64,000 nucleotides of DNA from Buxus sempervirens. Taxonomy: Eukaryota; Streptophyta; Magnoliopsida; Buxales; Buxaceae. The stretch lies in the NCBI GenBank assembly GCA_947561395.2, contig OX387194.1:22430048-22494047 (forward strand), written 5' to 3'. Of this stretch, positions 11,080 to 23,593 are shown one piece after another. Position numbers and translations under genes: made by a program. The notes beneath the pieces are model-generated. The model did no database searches. It was not told where the DNA came from and saw only the letters and a program-made list of their open reading frames with translations. Position 1 is the first letter of the stretch; every line of letters begins with the position of its first letter.

Positions 11080-12138
11080 CCCTTGGGGGACTATATTCTC
11101 GATGGCTTGGGCCGCTTCACGCTCCATGTTAGTGAAACGGTGGTATAAGTTCTCGTGCACGCATATGGGCCAGTGGGGGTCTCTTCCTTCAATTCTGGCT
11201 CTTTTTCTCTCGGCACGGTTCCCAAGGAGTCGGGAATAGTCTTCCAGCTGTGGCCTGAACCCCAGTCCAAACCCAGTGGTCTGCTCATAAGGTTGGATGG
11301 TTGCCTTAATTCCCTGCTTATACTTACCTAGTCCATCACCGGCTCTGAGACCCCAGTCTGCGCAGTGAGCAGCGCTGAACATGCTCTTTCTTTTCCTCTT
11401 CGAGAGTCGTTGCCCCCTTTCAGATTCGGGGCTATGATTCACTTGTACCATCTCCACAGCTTGGAAATTGAGTGTGGTTGCCAACTCATAATCCACATAG
11501 GGTACTCCGACCCTATCGAACTCCCAGTGATCCTCAGCATGTATTGTTATGAGTTTGTTGCCTGATACGAACCAGACCATCTTGTGCAGCGTGGAAGACA
11601 CTGCTCCTGCCTGATGCAGCCAGGGCCTCCCGATTAGCAGGTTGAATGAGGCATTGATATCCATGAGTTCAAACTCCATGGTAAAGGGCCTATCTGCAAT
11701 TATGACCACCAAGGTAAACTCTCCCAGTGAGTCTCTTCTGGCATTGTCGAAGCCTCTGACATTATGAGCACTTGGCTTGATCATCGAAGGATTTAACTGC
11801 AGTCTATGGAATGTCCTCATAGGACGTATATTCAGTGCCGATCCATTGTCGATCATGGCCTGCTTTACAATGAGATCCACACATTTCACGGTTAGGTAGA
11901 GTGGCTCAGTGTGGTCACAACCCTCAGGTGGCAGATCTGCCGCAGAAAAGGAGATGGCCTGGGGTGCCATGATCACTGGCACCACTGCCCCTAGCTGCTC
12001 GGGATCAATGCTTGCTGGTACATGTGCGTCCCCCAGGACCTTCATTAACACTGCCCTGTGCTTTTCCGAATCAATCAGAAGTCGCATTATGGAGATCTGG
12101 GCAGGCACCTTGTTCAACTGCTGGAGGATGTCGTACTA
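11080..12138 (-). pseudogene. aspartic protease with G-patch-like tail, Ogre-like gag-pol
   Basis: The protease would cut the polyprotein. The active-site motif MIDNGSALN lies about 90 residues into the 346-codon open stretch, and the conserved FNLLIGRPWLHQAGAV follows. Nearer the C-terminus GDGLGKYKQGI and TGFGLGF resemble the G-patch-like glycine-rich stretch that follows the protease in many plant Tat elements. The DNGS variant (instead of D-S/T-G) is common in this lineage, from memory. The block is bounded by TAG at 12136-12138 and TAG at 11077-11079, both in frame. Confidence 0.8.
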
Positions 12139-13218
12139 TGGAGTGAAGACACTGTGGTGCAACTCTATGATCTCCTCTTCGGTGGCCCTTCCCTTTCTTT
12201 TGAGGGTCTGTGTCAATTCAGTAACCACATCCTTCCCTTTTTCTTTCCTCTTTGCTTCTGCCTCTGCTCCCTCATCTGGTGCAGGTAGGGGATTGGTGTT
12301 TACGTACCGACCGGATCGGGTGATACGGTTGATTTCTACCTCGACGGTGGTGGTGGAGGTAGCTTTATGGTGGAAGGATTGGGTGGGGTAAGGTGGGGGT
12401 TCGGCCTTGTACGAAGGTGGTTCTAGGTTAAGCTTGGAGAGATTCAAGATAAGTGGTTCGAATGAAAGGGAGAAGGGGTCTTGTGGAGGCGAGTCCATGA
12501 TGTCGTGGATGTTGAGGGTTAAAGGGCTAGGGTGAACGATGGGGGTTGGGTAGAAGAATTCTTGGTCTTCGGATGGGTGGAAGTGCACCAAAGGGAAACC
12601 TGTAGGGGAGTCACCGCCATCTCCTTCAATGACGTTCATTGTCCTGCTTTCTTCTGCCGATGTGTCTTCTGAGTCTGTATCAGCGGACTCGTCTGAGCTC
12701 TCATACGGATCAGGCAGGTTTGCGAGTTCAGGAGTGGATAGTGGTTCCTCCTCTTCCGCGGAGTGAGGGGGGCCAAACCACTCAGACGTGTCATGGGAGA
12801 GGGACTCCGAACTCAGTTCAGCTGATAGGGGATCAGTGAGGGACTGCAAGTCAGGTTCTGATGTAGCCGACATATATTCAGGCGGCCATCCAGTAGACAT
12901 CTGCGGAGGTACCCTTGAACTGCCCACTGATGCCTCTGTGTCCTGTGGCCCATCTCGGAACCAGGGTCCTTCGAAACTGCCCACTCCTTCTCTACGTGAA
13001 GGGGACAGGGAGTCACTAATCCATCCGCACTGTACTGGGTTCCATGGCCGTGTGACTTCCTCACTGCTCTGTGGTTCATCCTCTATCGCACAGATGTAGA
13101 CATCTGTATCCTCCTTAACTGCAATTGCTGTCGAGTGGGTTTCTGCTTGAAGCTGCACCTTCACTGTCTGCCCTGGTCGGCCAATAAGTACAGAAGGGTC
13201 TAGCTGCCCGGTGCCCTA
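12139..13218 (-). pseudogene. gag-protease linker of Ogre-like element
   Basis: About 345 open codons, very acidic and Ser/Pro-rich (SADTDSEDTSAEES, PPSYKAEPPPYP), between the gag zinc knuckle and the protease. The part near INRITRSGRYVN is often seen upstream of the protease in plant gypsy elements. It is in the same frame as its neighbours, with TAG at 13216-13218 and TAG at 12136-12138. Confidence 0.7.
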
Positions 13219-14789
13219 ATCACTGCTCACTTGATTCGTCGTCCTACTAGTGGAGGCTTTTGAGTGATCTGGGAAAGGATTGGTAGTCACGCCAGTTGCG
13301 GGAGTCTGGGCGGGTGGTACCGGGGGGTCGACCGTGATGCGCTTACTGTCAATCAAGTCCTGGATGCCATGCCTTAGATCCCAGCATCGATTGGTGTGGT
13401 GCCCTGGAGCACCAAAGTGGTACTCGCACCGCTTTGCTGCGTTATAGCTTCTAGCGTTGACCAGGCGGGGATTCGGGGGTTTGGCTTGCACGTACCCCTT
13501 CTTCAACAAAGTAGGCAACAACTCTGCCGGCGCATACGGGAGTGGAGTGAAAACCCGCTTCATTCTGGCCTCGAATTCTTCTTTTGTCTTTCTTACCCCT
13601 TGGTACGCTATCTGCCCGGTTCCTTGGGGTGCCACTGCCTCTGGTCTTTGGGAGAAGTGATAAGGTTGTGCCGGGTGCACGTAGTTCACTGCCTGTTGCT
13701 CTTGCTCCTGGGCTCTTGCCCCTGGTTTCTGCTAGCCTGCCTAGTTACTGGCCTCCTTGGTGCAACACTCTGCCCACTGCCATCTATTTTCCCGGCTCTT
13801 ACTGCATCTTCAATTCGATCCGCAGTCAAGATCAAGTCGTTGAAATTTGATGTACTTTGCCCCAGTAGCAAAGTGAAGAACGACTGCCCCAATGACGCGA
13901 TAAACAGAGATGTCATCTCCTGTTCTAATAGTGGCGGCTGTACCAGTGCTGCCAACTCCTTCCAACGTTTGGCATATTCTCTCACCGACTCTTGGCTCTT
14001 CTTAGTCAACCTCTATAGTTCTACCCTTGTCTGTACTATCTGACTGTTCAGGCAGTACTGTTGGATAAAGACCGCTGCCTGGTCATTCCATGTCTTGATC
14101 TTGGCCTTGTCCAAACTCAGAAACCAGGAGTAAGCGGCCCCAGTTAATGATTTCTGGAAGAACTGCACCATGATCCGCTCTTCCTTGGCGTATTGGCATA
14201 TGTCGCCAGAATAGGACCTCAGATGGTTCAGGGGGCACCCGGTGCCGTCGAACTGGTGCAACTCAGGGCATTTGAACTTAGCCGGGAGTTGGATGTCCGA
14301 AAAGAAACAGAGGCTTTCCAGGGTAGCCTCACTCTGCACTGTGCTAGGTTGGAGCTGTTTGAGCTGTTCCTTTAGGGCGGCCATTTCTGTTCTGTTCTCC
14401 TCCCTTACTGCTGTCAGCTTCTCCTCAAACTGCACTTCCTGGGTTCTGTACCAGTCCTCATCACCCTGTCTCAAATGGATAGGCAGAAATTGATCTTGTT
14501 GTGCCACGTGAAATGGCGCTGCCGGTGGTGGTGGTGCTGCTGCTATGGGAGGGGGGTTTACTGGACACGGCGGTGGCACCGCTTCCGCTTGTGGCGAGAA
14601 CTGTGGCTGCGGCTGCTGGGCAACCGGTACCACTGGTGGGACCTGCCTTAATTCTCTCAGCTCTGTCATCAGTTATTGGATGATGGAACTCATGCTATCC
14701 ATTTTCTGCTGCATCTCGTTGACTACTTGCGCATGACTGGACTCTGCAGGATGCTGCCCTGGCGGCGTCTGTTCTCCTTGCTATTCCAT
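13219..14789 (-). pseudogene. gag of Ogre-like element, stops and one frameshift
   Basis: Capsid/nucleocapsid precursor. I place the start at ATG 14787-14789 because the frame from there continues into the known gag region. The third codon is TAG (14781-14783), with TAA at 14673-14675 and TAG at 14013-14015. The retrotransposon gag core includes LPAKFKCPELHQFDGTGCP, WFLSLDKAKIKTWNDQAAVF and SVREYAKRWKELAALVQPP. Near 13690-13735 the reading phase changes, so one frameshift is present. After it comes a variant zinc knuckle, CEYHFGAPGHHTNRC, with His in place of the second Cys. The N-terminal part has proline-rich and coiled-coil-like segments. Confidence 0.82.
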
Positions 14790-14959
14790 ATCGAACCTTC
14801 TCCTCGATCATAACAGGTAAGGACTTCTGAAAGTAATTTTTGGTACCTGATAGAACAATTAGCAGGCATTAGTGCATTTTTACACAAATTGTTTACACAA
14901 CTTTATCTGATTGAATTTATTCATTTATTTATTATATATTTTTTTTGTTCTCTGATATG

Positions 14960-16105
14960 ATTTGACTAACTGATCTATTTTAGCTACCCTAAGGCAACAA
15001 GGGAAGAGAACCTGTTTTGAATCAACTGATCTATTTTAGTTACCCGTAGGTAACAAGGGAAAAGAACCTTTAATGAATTTGAAGATTGGTCTATTTTAGC
15101 TACCCGTAGGTAACAAGGGAAGAGAACCTTAATGAATTTGAAGACTGATCTATTTTAGCTACTCGTAGGTAACAAGGGAAAAGAACCTTAGTGAATTTGG
15201 AAGACTGATTTTTTGATTGGATTTGGACTAACTGATCTATTTTAGCTACCCTAGGGCAACAAGGGAAGAGAACCTGGTTTTGAATCAACTGATCTATTTT
15301 GGCTACCCGCAGGTAACTGGGAGAGAGAACCCTAATGAATCCTGAAGATTGATCTATTTTGGTTGTCCTGAGACGACCGGGGAAGAGAACCCTAGTGACC
15401 AAATCTATTTTAGCTACCCACAGGTAACTGGGAGAGAGAACCCTATTTTTTCTTAAAGCTGATCTATTTTAGTCGCTCTGAAGTGACTGGGAAAGAGAAC
15501 CCTAATGACCGAATCTATTTTAGTTACTCGCAGGTAACTGGGAGAGAGAACCCTGATGAATTTGGAAAACTGATCTAGTTTGGCTGCCTTAAGACGACCG
15601 GGGAAGAGAACCCTAGAGACCAAATCTATTTTAGCCACCCCTAGGTAACTGGGGGAGAGAACCCTAATGAATTTGGAAGACTAATCTATTTTAGCTGCCC
15701 GGAGGCAACAAGGGGAGAGAACTTGATTTTGAATCAACTGATCTATTTTAGCTACCCGCAGGTAATTGGGAGAGAGAACCCTATTTTTTCCTGAGAGCTG
15801 ATCTATTTTAGTCACTCGGAAGCGACTGGAAAAGAGAACCCTAATGACCGAATCTATTTTAGCTACCCGCAGGTAACTGGGAGAGAGAACCCTATTTTTT
15901 CTGAAAGTTGATCTATTTTAGTCATTCAGAAGCGACTGGGAAAGAGAACCCGGTTGAACTGGTCTGTTTTAGCTACACTTGAGCAACTGGGGAAGAGAAC
16001 CCTAAATCACTGATCTATTTTAGCCACTTGGCAAGGAAAGAGAACTTGGGGTCAAGCTGATCTATTTTAGCCGTTTAGGCAAGGAAAAAGAACCTTCAAT
16101 TTAAG
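14960..16105 (-). repeat. ~60-bp diverged tandem repeats between ORF1 and gag
   Basis: About 19 units built on plus-strand ctgatctattttagctaccc, ggtaactgggagagagaacc and aatgaatttggaag. On the minus strand some stretches stay open (15100-15402 and 15453-15638) and read as repeats of roughly VLFP-YLRVAKIDQ. Neighbouring units differ by substitutions and small indels, so the array is old. Confidence 0.88.
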
Positions 16106-16216
16106 GGGTTTTGTTTGAGCTCAGGATCACGGGGTTGGACCAATCAGGGTCTCCGCATGGGGTGAGCTGAAAAGCAGCACCCAGGCATACCTCGGCCAAA
16201 CTCGAGTTCATTCACT

Positions 16217-16520
16217 GGCGGCGTCGGCGCCTAACTTTGGCTAGTAGTTCCCGGGCGTGCCTTAGCTAGTCGTTGGTTTAATCACCATTGACTTCGGTGC
16301 CTCACAAAGGGAAAGGCTATGCCAGGACGCTCCTCCACCAATATCCGACTCATCCGTCGGCGGCTTCGGTGCCCTAAGATTTCGGCTAGTAGTTCCCAGG
16401 CGTGCCTTAGCTAGTCGTTGGCTCAATCACCATTGACTTCGACGCCTCAAAAATGGGAAGGCTATGCCAGGACGCTCCTCCACCAATATCTGACTCATCC
16501 GTCGGCGGCTTTGGTGCCCT
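16217..16520 (-). repeat. duplicated ~143-bp unit
   Basis: Two full copies, starting near 16217 and 16359, plus the beginning of a third near 16503. They share ggctagtagttccc, gtgccttagctagtcgttgg and gctatgccaggacgctcctc. Confidence 0.85.
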
Positions 16521-16868
16521 ACAGGTTAGACCGAATGATCTGAAGAGATACAGACGGGTGTGATCAGAGCTCAAAGTCTTGGGTGTTTTTTAACACTTGC
16601 TGGGTTTTGCGATCTCAATGAGAGAGATGCAATCAAAGGAAATTAGGTGGTCACAGCGACCAGGAGTACTGCAATTATCTGAGAAGAGGTGGTCTGTCAG
16701 AGACCGAGTTGCCCTATTGGAGGGATTTAATTCTTTTATTTCAAATTCTTGTCTTGTTATGTTTGAACAATATGGCAGAGTGAAAGTAAATTCATGCTTC
16801 AATCAAAAAAGTGCCGCCGTGGCACAAAGTACATCATCATGCTTATCAAAATACAACAAAGCTAAAGT

Positions 16869-18302
16869 CTAGCTAGGTTGGTCATCATCGTAATGGGAGG
16901 ACACGTCTTGCCTCCTTAAGGCTCGCAGAAGCTTGTTCCCCAGACGTCGGTCCTCCTCAGCGCGCTTGCGCAATAATTCCATTTCATGTTGCAAGGCCGT
17001 ATTGGCCTGCCTACTCTCCCGTTCCGAATCCACATAAGCTGAATGGATATGGGAGTGGGTCTCCTGTAGTTCGGCCACCCTATCCCTATATGTGTTAGGG
17101 GGAGGAACTGGAATGTCGCCTAGTGCGACAGGCTAAAGAGGTGGGGGGCCGTCGTGGCCGAACTCCCGAGCTATCCACTACTCGTAGTCTCAAAAGTACA
17201 ATTCAATGAAGACGTCCTCTTGATATACGCAAACTGTCTTCCACTCCGTTATCAGTTGCGTCCTTAGTCCCTTAGTGAGTGGACCAATCAAACTGCTCAT
17301 GTCATCCTTGACCGGGATCCCCTGCGGTTTCCCAAACTGTCTCAGAACCCGAATTGGATAGTATGGCACGGCATGGGTGAGTCCTATCAGGGAAAGGCCC
17401 TCTCTTTTCTTGAAAGCTATGATGGGGGTGTAGGGGATGTTGTATGTACCCCACCATCTAATGTCCGTTTCTCCCTTCAGGCGGAGAAAGTGGTTAAACC
17501 AATCCTCACGAGCGGGTAGGTCTGGCTTGATCTCTCTTTGAGCCAACCAATAGATGTTGTCGCCGGTTGCCTTGTAATATGCACTGACAGGTAATGACAC
17601 CATCAGGTGGTCTTGCAGCCAAATGTGGAGAAGGGGAGCGCACCCTTGAAACCTCCAGGTTCCATTTTTGGACAAAGTCAGGGAATGGAATAGTTGAGCT
17701 AGGATCAGTGGCATGATTCGGTACCCTGCCCTGAGTTGATCCACAATTTCCATGAGGGCCAAGTTAATGGTGTCTCCCCTAGTTGGAAAGAAGATTTGCG
17801 ACAGAACCACAAGGGTGAAGGTGTCAAACCAAGCCCGGGGTCTTTCCTGCTTTTTGTTTCTTATTTTCTTAGCTAGGAATGTTTTGGAGACCCGAGTAAA
17901 TGATTTGTCACCTCCTAAGGTCTGGAATTCTCCCCTTGAGAGGCCAAAGAAAACACAAGCTTCATTCTTGTAGCTTTCTTTGAGACTTGGCCTAGCGGGT
18001 TCTCCTAAGTCGCGAAATCGGAGGAACAGGTCAAGTTCCTCAATTGTGGGAGTCAACTCGTTGATCCCGAATCGAAACACTGAAAGCTGGGGATCCCAGA
18101 AAAGCAGGGCTGCTTGGATCATGTCCCAGTTGATCGGCACATTTAACAGGGACAAAGTTTGTCCCATATGGTATTTGTGCTCCCATTCAATCTGCTCACT
18201 CCGTCGGAGCTGCCTTGTCCAAGAGCGGATCCAGGGGGTATCCCAGGCGCACTTCTCTATCCTAGGGAAACGGGTTCTCTCAGATGAGGATGAGGATGCC
18301 AT
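16869..18302 (-). pseudogene. ORF1 of Ogre-like element (plant-mobile-domain-like protein)
   Basis: An extra ORF upstream of gag, typical of Ogre elements. I start it at ATG 18300-18302 (MASSSSSERTRFPRIEKC), after which the frame is open to TGA 17190-17192. The region with WDTPWIRSWTRQ, LNVPINWDMIQAALLFWDP, LTPTIEELDLFLRF and PTRGDTINLALMEIVDQLR resembles the plant-mobile-domain/DUF7745 type found in this position; the family name is from memory. Past TGA 17190-17192, TAG 17178-17180 and TAG 17133-17135 the same frame continues to 16869 with a charged, heptad-like stretch (MELLRKRAEEDRRLGNKLLR) that looks like a coiled coil. Function in the element is unknown. Confidence 0.75.
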
Positions 18303-19810
18303 GCCAACTATCCGATCAAAATTCCAAATCAGTTTAAGGTTCCACACCAAACTCTCAATCAGTCCTAAAATATGCATAATTTTAAGCAAAAGAGCTAACC
18401 ACTAGCAGTTCTAACACGCTTCACCAAATAAAGCAAAGAACTAACAGTGCGGAATTTAACTCAGGCACACATGGTGTGTGGTCCTAAGGGTTGGCGCCAA
18501 TGAGGGCGCGACTCCTATACATACTTGTGTAGAGGAGCACGTTCAAGTCCTAATCAGTCTTCTGTCTTTCATCTGCTTTCGGTGCCGGACCACAGCAAAA
18601 ATTACAACTTGCCATCGAGGGCGAATTTTCACAAGATATTTACAAAAGCTGCAAAGAATTCATTTTTAAGGCTGTTGGGAGCCGAAAGGAAGGATACAAA
18701 TTGCTTTCAAAACAGGTAGGCTAAAAATCCCTAGATCTAGGGTTTAGTGCCCTTATTTTGATCTGGCATGCTTTCATCTGTCTATCTGATCTGGCCGGCT
18801 TTCGTCTGCTCTAAAAGACCAATCTGGACTTAAAGTGCTCCCAGCGGACTCTAATGGGTCAAGACCCATAGCATACAGGACTCCATGCATGGATCTGGGG
18901 TGGTTCCCCTGATCAAAATTAGGTGAGCTTCCTAAATTAGGGCTGAGGTCGCCCGTGATCTAGGGTTTACTCAATTTGATGCAAAAAAGTGGGGGTTGCT
19001 GCCCCTAATGGACTCTGGATTTTATTCCGATTTTACTCCTCTTATATTCATCATTCACGACATTCTCACCCTCACATGCTCAATGCATAGTTTATTCAGA
19101 AACATTAGGTGGGGAAGGATACCCAGTCCGAGACATAAGCCTACAAGGGTCTGGACCAGTACTGGATCCTCGCGTGCCACGGCAAGAAACTAGTGGTGCT
19201 AATGGACTCCAGAAAACTGGGGGGATGGGTTTACCCTGCTTTCCCCGGCAAGCCATGGGAGCATAGGTGCTAATACCATCCCAAAGATCAGTTCATAGGA
19301 ATCAGAAGGGTAGGCTGCTAGAGAGGTCTAGGTCTTGGTAAAGAAGTTGCAATATCCGATTCACTCATGCATTCAGAGTCGAATCATCCATGCAGCCTCC
19401 CTCGTGCGTGTCACCCCACGCAGTTTATCACACAAAAAGCAGGAAATAAAAATCCATCCACGGTGTGGTGGTGTGCCCGTATGTGCAGTTAGGCCGCGTG
19501 CTGTGTCTACACGGGTGAGTTTCGTTTGGATCTTGTTGATAAAGGAGTTTTTTACCGCCTCGTACAGTAAGGTGCAGAATTGGCACGCATTACGATGTTT
19601 TGGGAAAATCCCCAGGTAAGTGGAGGGTCACAGGGGACCGCTTAAATTCCACTTGCCTTAGGCAATTATCGCGTCCCTTTGGCAGGATTCCCCAGAACAT
19701 GTAATTACGTGTATTCTATATCTTACTAAAACGGGGTAGTAAAAGTCCTAAACATCAACTAAATCCCTTTTACAGTGACTCAATCTAACCAGGGTCCTAC
19801 TAGGTTGAGA
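18303..19810 (-). other. leader of the Ogre-like element
   Basis: About 1.5 kb between the primer-binding site and ORF1. No gene is supported. It would hold packaging and leader functions, but no specific motif can be assigned. Confidence 0.6.
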
Positions 19811-19830
19811 AGTCCCCAGCGGAGTCACCA
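19811..19830 (-). other. primer-binding site (tRNA-Arg-like)
   Basis: On the minus strand TGGTGACTCCGCTGGGGACT starts three bases after the 5' LTR end. TGG followed by (C/T)GACTCC is complementary to the 3' end of plant tRNA-Arg species carrying CCA, and a site of this type is known for Ogre/Tat elements. Confidence 0.75.
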
Positions 19831-22800
19831 AGTTGTGCGCGCGTCAGAAACGCGGCAAGGGAACATTTGGAGTCGCCACCGCCTGATGGGGTGCAAGCGG
19901 ACACCTGGGTGCCTAATCTTGTCTATTGGGCTTTGGGTCTGCGGCTTGAGATTCTAAGTCGGTTCTCGGTTGCGGTCTGGGGAAGTCCGTAGACACACCA
20001 ATCCGCCCCGTCGGATGACGGGTCCCGTGGGTTCCCCGGTTTGAGTCAGCTTGCTTTGGTCTCGCCCGATTCCTAATTCGATATGCACTTGGGTTAAGTC
20101 TGTCGAGACCTCCTGAGTGGTGGGGGTCCCTTTATTTTATCTTGCTTAATTTAGGTGCTCTGAGTCTAACTGGGTGGGCCCCGTTGGAAGGCCCACGGTG
20201 TCCTAGGTCGGCTTGCCTAAGCCCATGTACCCTTGGTGGGCCTCTGTCTAGTCCTAGGAGGCCCTTTGGGCTTAGGTTAGTGAGTTGATCTTGCTTAATT
20301 GTTTAAGTTGGAATTTTAGGTGATTTATATGCAAGGAGTGGGTCTGTGTTGGTTGGCGAGTCCCAGTGGTGGGCCCCCCCATGATGGTTGCCAAGAGTGT
20401 TTTTGGTTTTATCTTATTTAACTTTGCCAAAAATGCACTAGACCTTGGGCTTGGGGCCCGTGGTCCAGTTTTGGGCTTGAAAGCCCAGTTCTTTGAGGTT
20501 TAGGGTTTGCACCCTTCCTTGGTTCGGTTAATGGGCTTTGGCGAGCCCGATAGGCCCTTGCCCTAGGTCTCGGCCAAACCACGCATTTAAACACACCAAT
20601 TCCATACATCAAGGTTCGGGTGGACCGCATTGGGTTTGGCCCACCCGGTTCAATTAGTTCACTTTATTTAATCTTACTTATTTGCATGCTTTGGAATTCA
20701 TCGGGCTTGGTGGGCCCCGTTGGAAGGCCCACTAATGTCTCCAAACTGGACCGTGGTCCAGGTCCCATGTTGGGTTTCCGGGTGACCCGGAATCCCTATT
20801 GGTTCACTTGGTTTGGTTCAAACCATCACAAAATTCGGCAAGGAACCCCAAAAAACATAAAAATGGTATTTCTGTGTGTATCCGGCCTTAGTGGCCAGAT
20901 ACACGCAAGCCATAGGTGATCCGGCCTGAGTTGCCGGATCACACCAAAATGGCCTTTTTTCGGATTTCGGCAGTTGGGGTTGTTTCGAGGGGCGACTAGG
21001 GGTCTTCTACAAGTCATGTGGGCCCCTGTGAGGGCCCACATTGGTTCAGGTTTGGGAAGAGGCCTCATTTGGCCTACTTTGGGGATTTTCCAGCAAGGCA
21101 ATGGGGAAGGGGAGAGGGCATGGGGTTGCTGCCCTCTTACTTTTCTCAACAATGTAACAGCAGCAAGGTAGGGGTCTGGGCACCCCACATTCCATGGTTC
21201 CATATCATCAATCAATAAACAATTAAAGATAAACACCTAGACACTTCAAGCTAAATAACTTAATCACCAAAAAAACCACATGTTATAAGGCATAGAACAG
21301 CGACAATTAAAGAACAGGGACTAATGGGCAGGGATCAAAACATTACTAAAGGGGGTGAGGGATGCATGGGGTTTAGTGTGGAGGGCTGCCTTCATTCGTG
21401 GGCTTGGAGATCATCCTAGGGATGCAAGATTGGCAATTAATCTTGCTGCGACAGAAATTGTCTCAAGTGGCTTTGGGTGTGCTAGAAATTAGCTAAGGCA
21501 AAGGAGGTGGGGATCATGCTCTCCCATGTACCAACAACAAGTTATGAGAAAGGAAACATGCAATCCTACCCAAAGCAAGAGGATGACATAAGGAAAGAGA
21601 GGCATATGGGCTGTGAGGGGGCAGGCAAACATGCACTCAAAGATCATGCATATCAACAACTCATACACAAATACATAAAAGGTAAGTGCTGTAGATGCAC
21701 CCTGCAGCAAATGAAAGGGAAGGCTTATGCATGTTAGAGGAAAGCGGTGGGAACCATGTGAAAAAAAAGGATGGGGAGGCCTTCATGCATGGCTTTAATG
21801 GTCTAGTGCAGGGGGAGATCCTAGGCTGCCCAAGCCTACAGGGACAGCAACAAATAATGAGGGCTTGCTGCTGTCTCCAGTAGCAGCCCTCTTGGACCAT
21901 GACAGGGGGTGTTATGGAGTAATGGGGAGCATGCTTGGACACTAAAAAACAGCAAATTACCCGGGGTAAATGGAGCATGGGGGTGTGCAAATCTGCTGGG
22001 AACAGCAGTATCACCAGGGCCTACTGTTGTTCCCTACAGCAACTTGCATGGTTTTGCATGGGGGAGTTGTAGGGGATGGTGGGAGCATGCTTGCATGAGC
22101 CATGGCAGAAAGTGAGGAGGGGGTGAGGGATCATGCATACATGCATGTAAAGAAAAAACAGGTAATTAAAACCATGTCGATGCACCTAATCAGTAGCATA
22201 CACATCAACAAAAATACAGCAATGGAAAGGCTGGGGTGGGTTGAGCATGGTTGCAGGCATATGGCTAAAAAAGGAAGTGATCAATGCAAGGTCACGCTAC
22301 ATAATCGGTAACCAGCATGTTTTAGAAACAACAAAAAAACAGCAGATTCAAGGGGGAAGACAATGCATTCCCGCCTAGTAACAAGCACAAGCAAGCACAT
22401 AACAGCAAGAAAAAGAAGTAAAAAACTAGAGCAAGGCTACAACCAGCAACTATATTCCCCAAAAAGAAATAAGAAGAGGGGAGAAGAGAGAAGAAATATG
22501 AAGGGAATGGGGGCTGTTATAAGGGTACATTGGATCAAATTATATAGGAACAAGCTCCCCTTTGTGAGAGGCTCAAAACAAAACCCAAAAACAGCAACTA
22601 CAGGGTACTAAAAAGTGTACAAAAAATGGGTTTCCATGCTTCCTAGACGAACCTACATGGACTTTTTATCAGTAGTGGCTTTCATGCCATAAAAAGACAG
22701 TAAATGCATGGTTGAGCCACCATGGAAGTGCTCATGCCAAGAGAGGAGAAGATAAAAAAAACAGTAGAAAACAAAATCCAGCTTTAATATATGTTGAATA

Positions 22801-23116
22801 TAATGGGATGAAGAACCTTACCTAGGGGTCCTTAGCCTTTTGTATGAGGTGGAGCCTCCTCCTTGAGGCCAAAAGGTTGCTGGAAGGTCCTCTGATGCCC
22901 AAACTCCACTCCACCAGCAGCTAGACTCCTTTAGCTTGCTTAAGAAAGTGAAGAAGAAGAAGAGGGAAGCAAGGGTGGGGTGGTCTTGGGGTGGTATGGG
23001 GGGTTATGGAGGGCAAAGGGGGTTGAAGGAGGCCAGGTTCAGGTGGGAACAAGTGCTGGAAGAAAGCTGAGAAACAGTAAAGGAAGCCAATCCCCAGCCA
23101 GAGGTGGCTGCTGTGC

Positions 23117-23124
23117 TTTTATAG
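23117..23124 (-). promoter_or_regulatory. TATA box of the 5' LTR
   Basis: Minus-strand CTATAAAA, just downstream of the palindrome array. Confidence 0.6.
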
Positions 23125-23135
23125 ACAAACTTAAT

Positions 23136-23410
23136 GTATCCGGCATTAAATGTCGGATACACTACATGTCCTTTGTATCCAGCATTTAATGTCGGATACA
23201 CTGAACCTCCTTTGTATCCGGCATACAATATCGGATACAAACAAAATTATTTCAAAAATTTAATGCCGCCACGAATTTGTCGGGGAATCGGCGCGAATCT
23301 CGCTGAGCAGATCTTTGTATCCGACATTTGATGTCGGTTATACACAAACCTATGTGTATCCGATATATTTGACTGGATACAAATCTATCCGATATATTTG
23401 ACCGTATACA
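23136..23410 (-). repeat. array of ~25-nt imperfect palindromes in U3
   Basis: Units of the form GTATCCGGCAT...ATGTCGGATAC start at 23136, 23175, 23214 and 23317, with two further degenerate ones at 23354-23410. The first three are spaced exactly 39 bases. They lie directly upstream of the TATA box on the minus strand. Confidence 0.85.
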
Positions 23411-23567
23411 AATCAAAAATTACGGATTTGCCCTTCGACTTGACAGATTTGACACTTTTGGATATCTACGGATTGCCCCCTGAGAATTTTGGTTTAGTCC
23501 CTGAGATTTTTGGCAACTTTTGGATATTTAATATTTAGTCCCTGAGATATTTTGCTGCGTTGGCTGC

Positions 23568-23593
23568 CACGTGTGCAGTTCCTGCGCCACGTG
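23568..23593 (-). promoter_or_regulatory. paired G-box (CACGTG) in the 5' LTR U3
   Basis: CACGTG at 23568-23573 and 23588-23593, each in gccacgtgtgcag, 20 bases apart. The same pairing is seen in L3. Confidence 0.5.

Larger units (their letters stand above)
14790..16868 (-). other. ORF1-gag intergenic region of Ogre-like element
   Basis: About 2.1 kb without a supported gene. It holds an array of ~60-bp repeats (14960-16105) and a duplicated ~143-bp segment (16217-16520). Confidence 0.7.

Noticed and set aside
20620-23331. Many 60-130 codon open frames on both strands of the 5' LTR
   Set aside because: They overlap each other in all frames, have biased composition and lie in a non-coding LTR.
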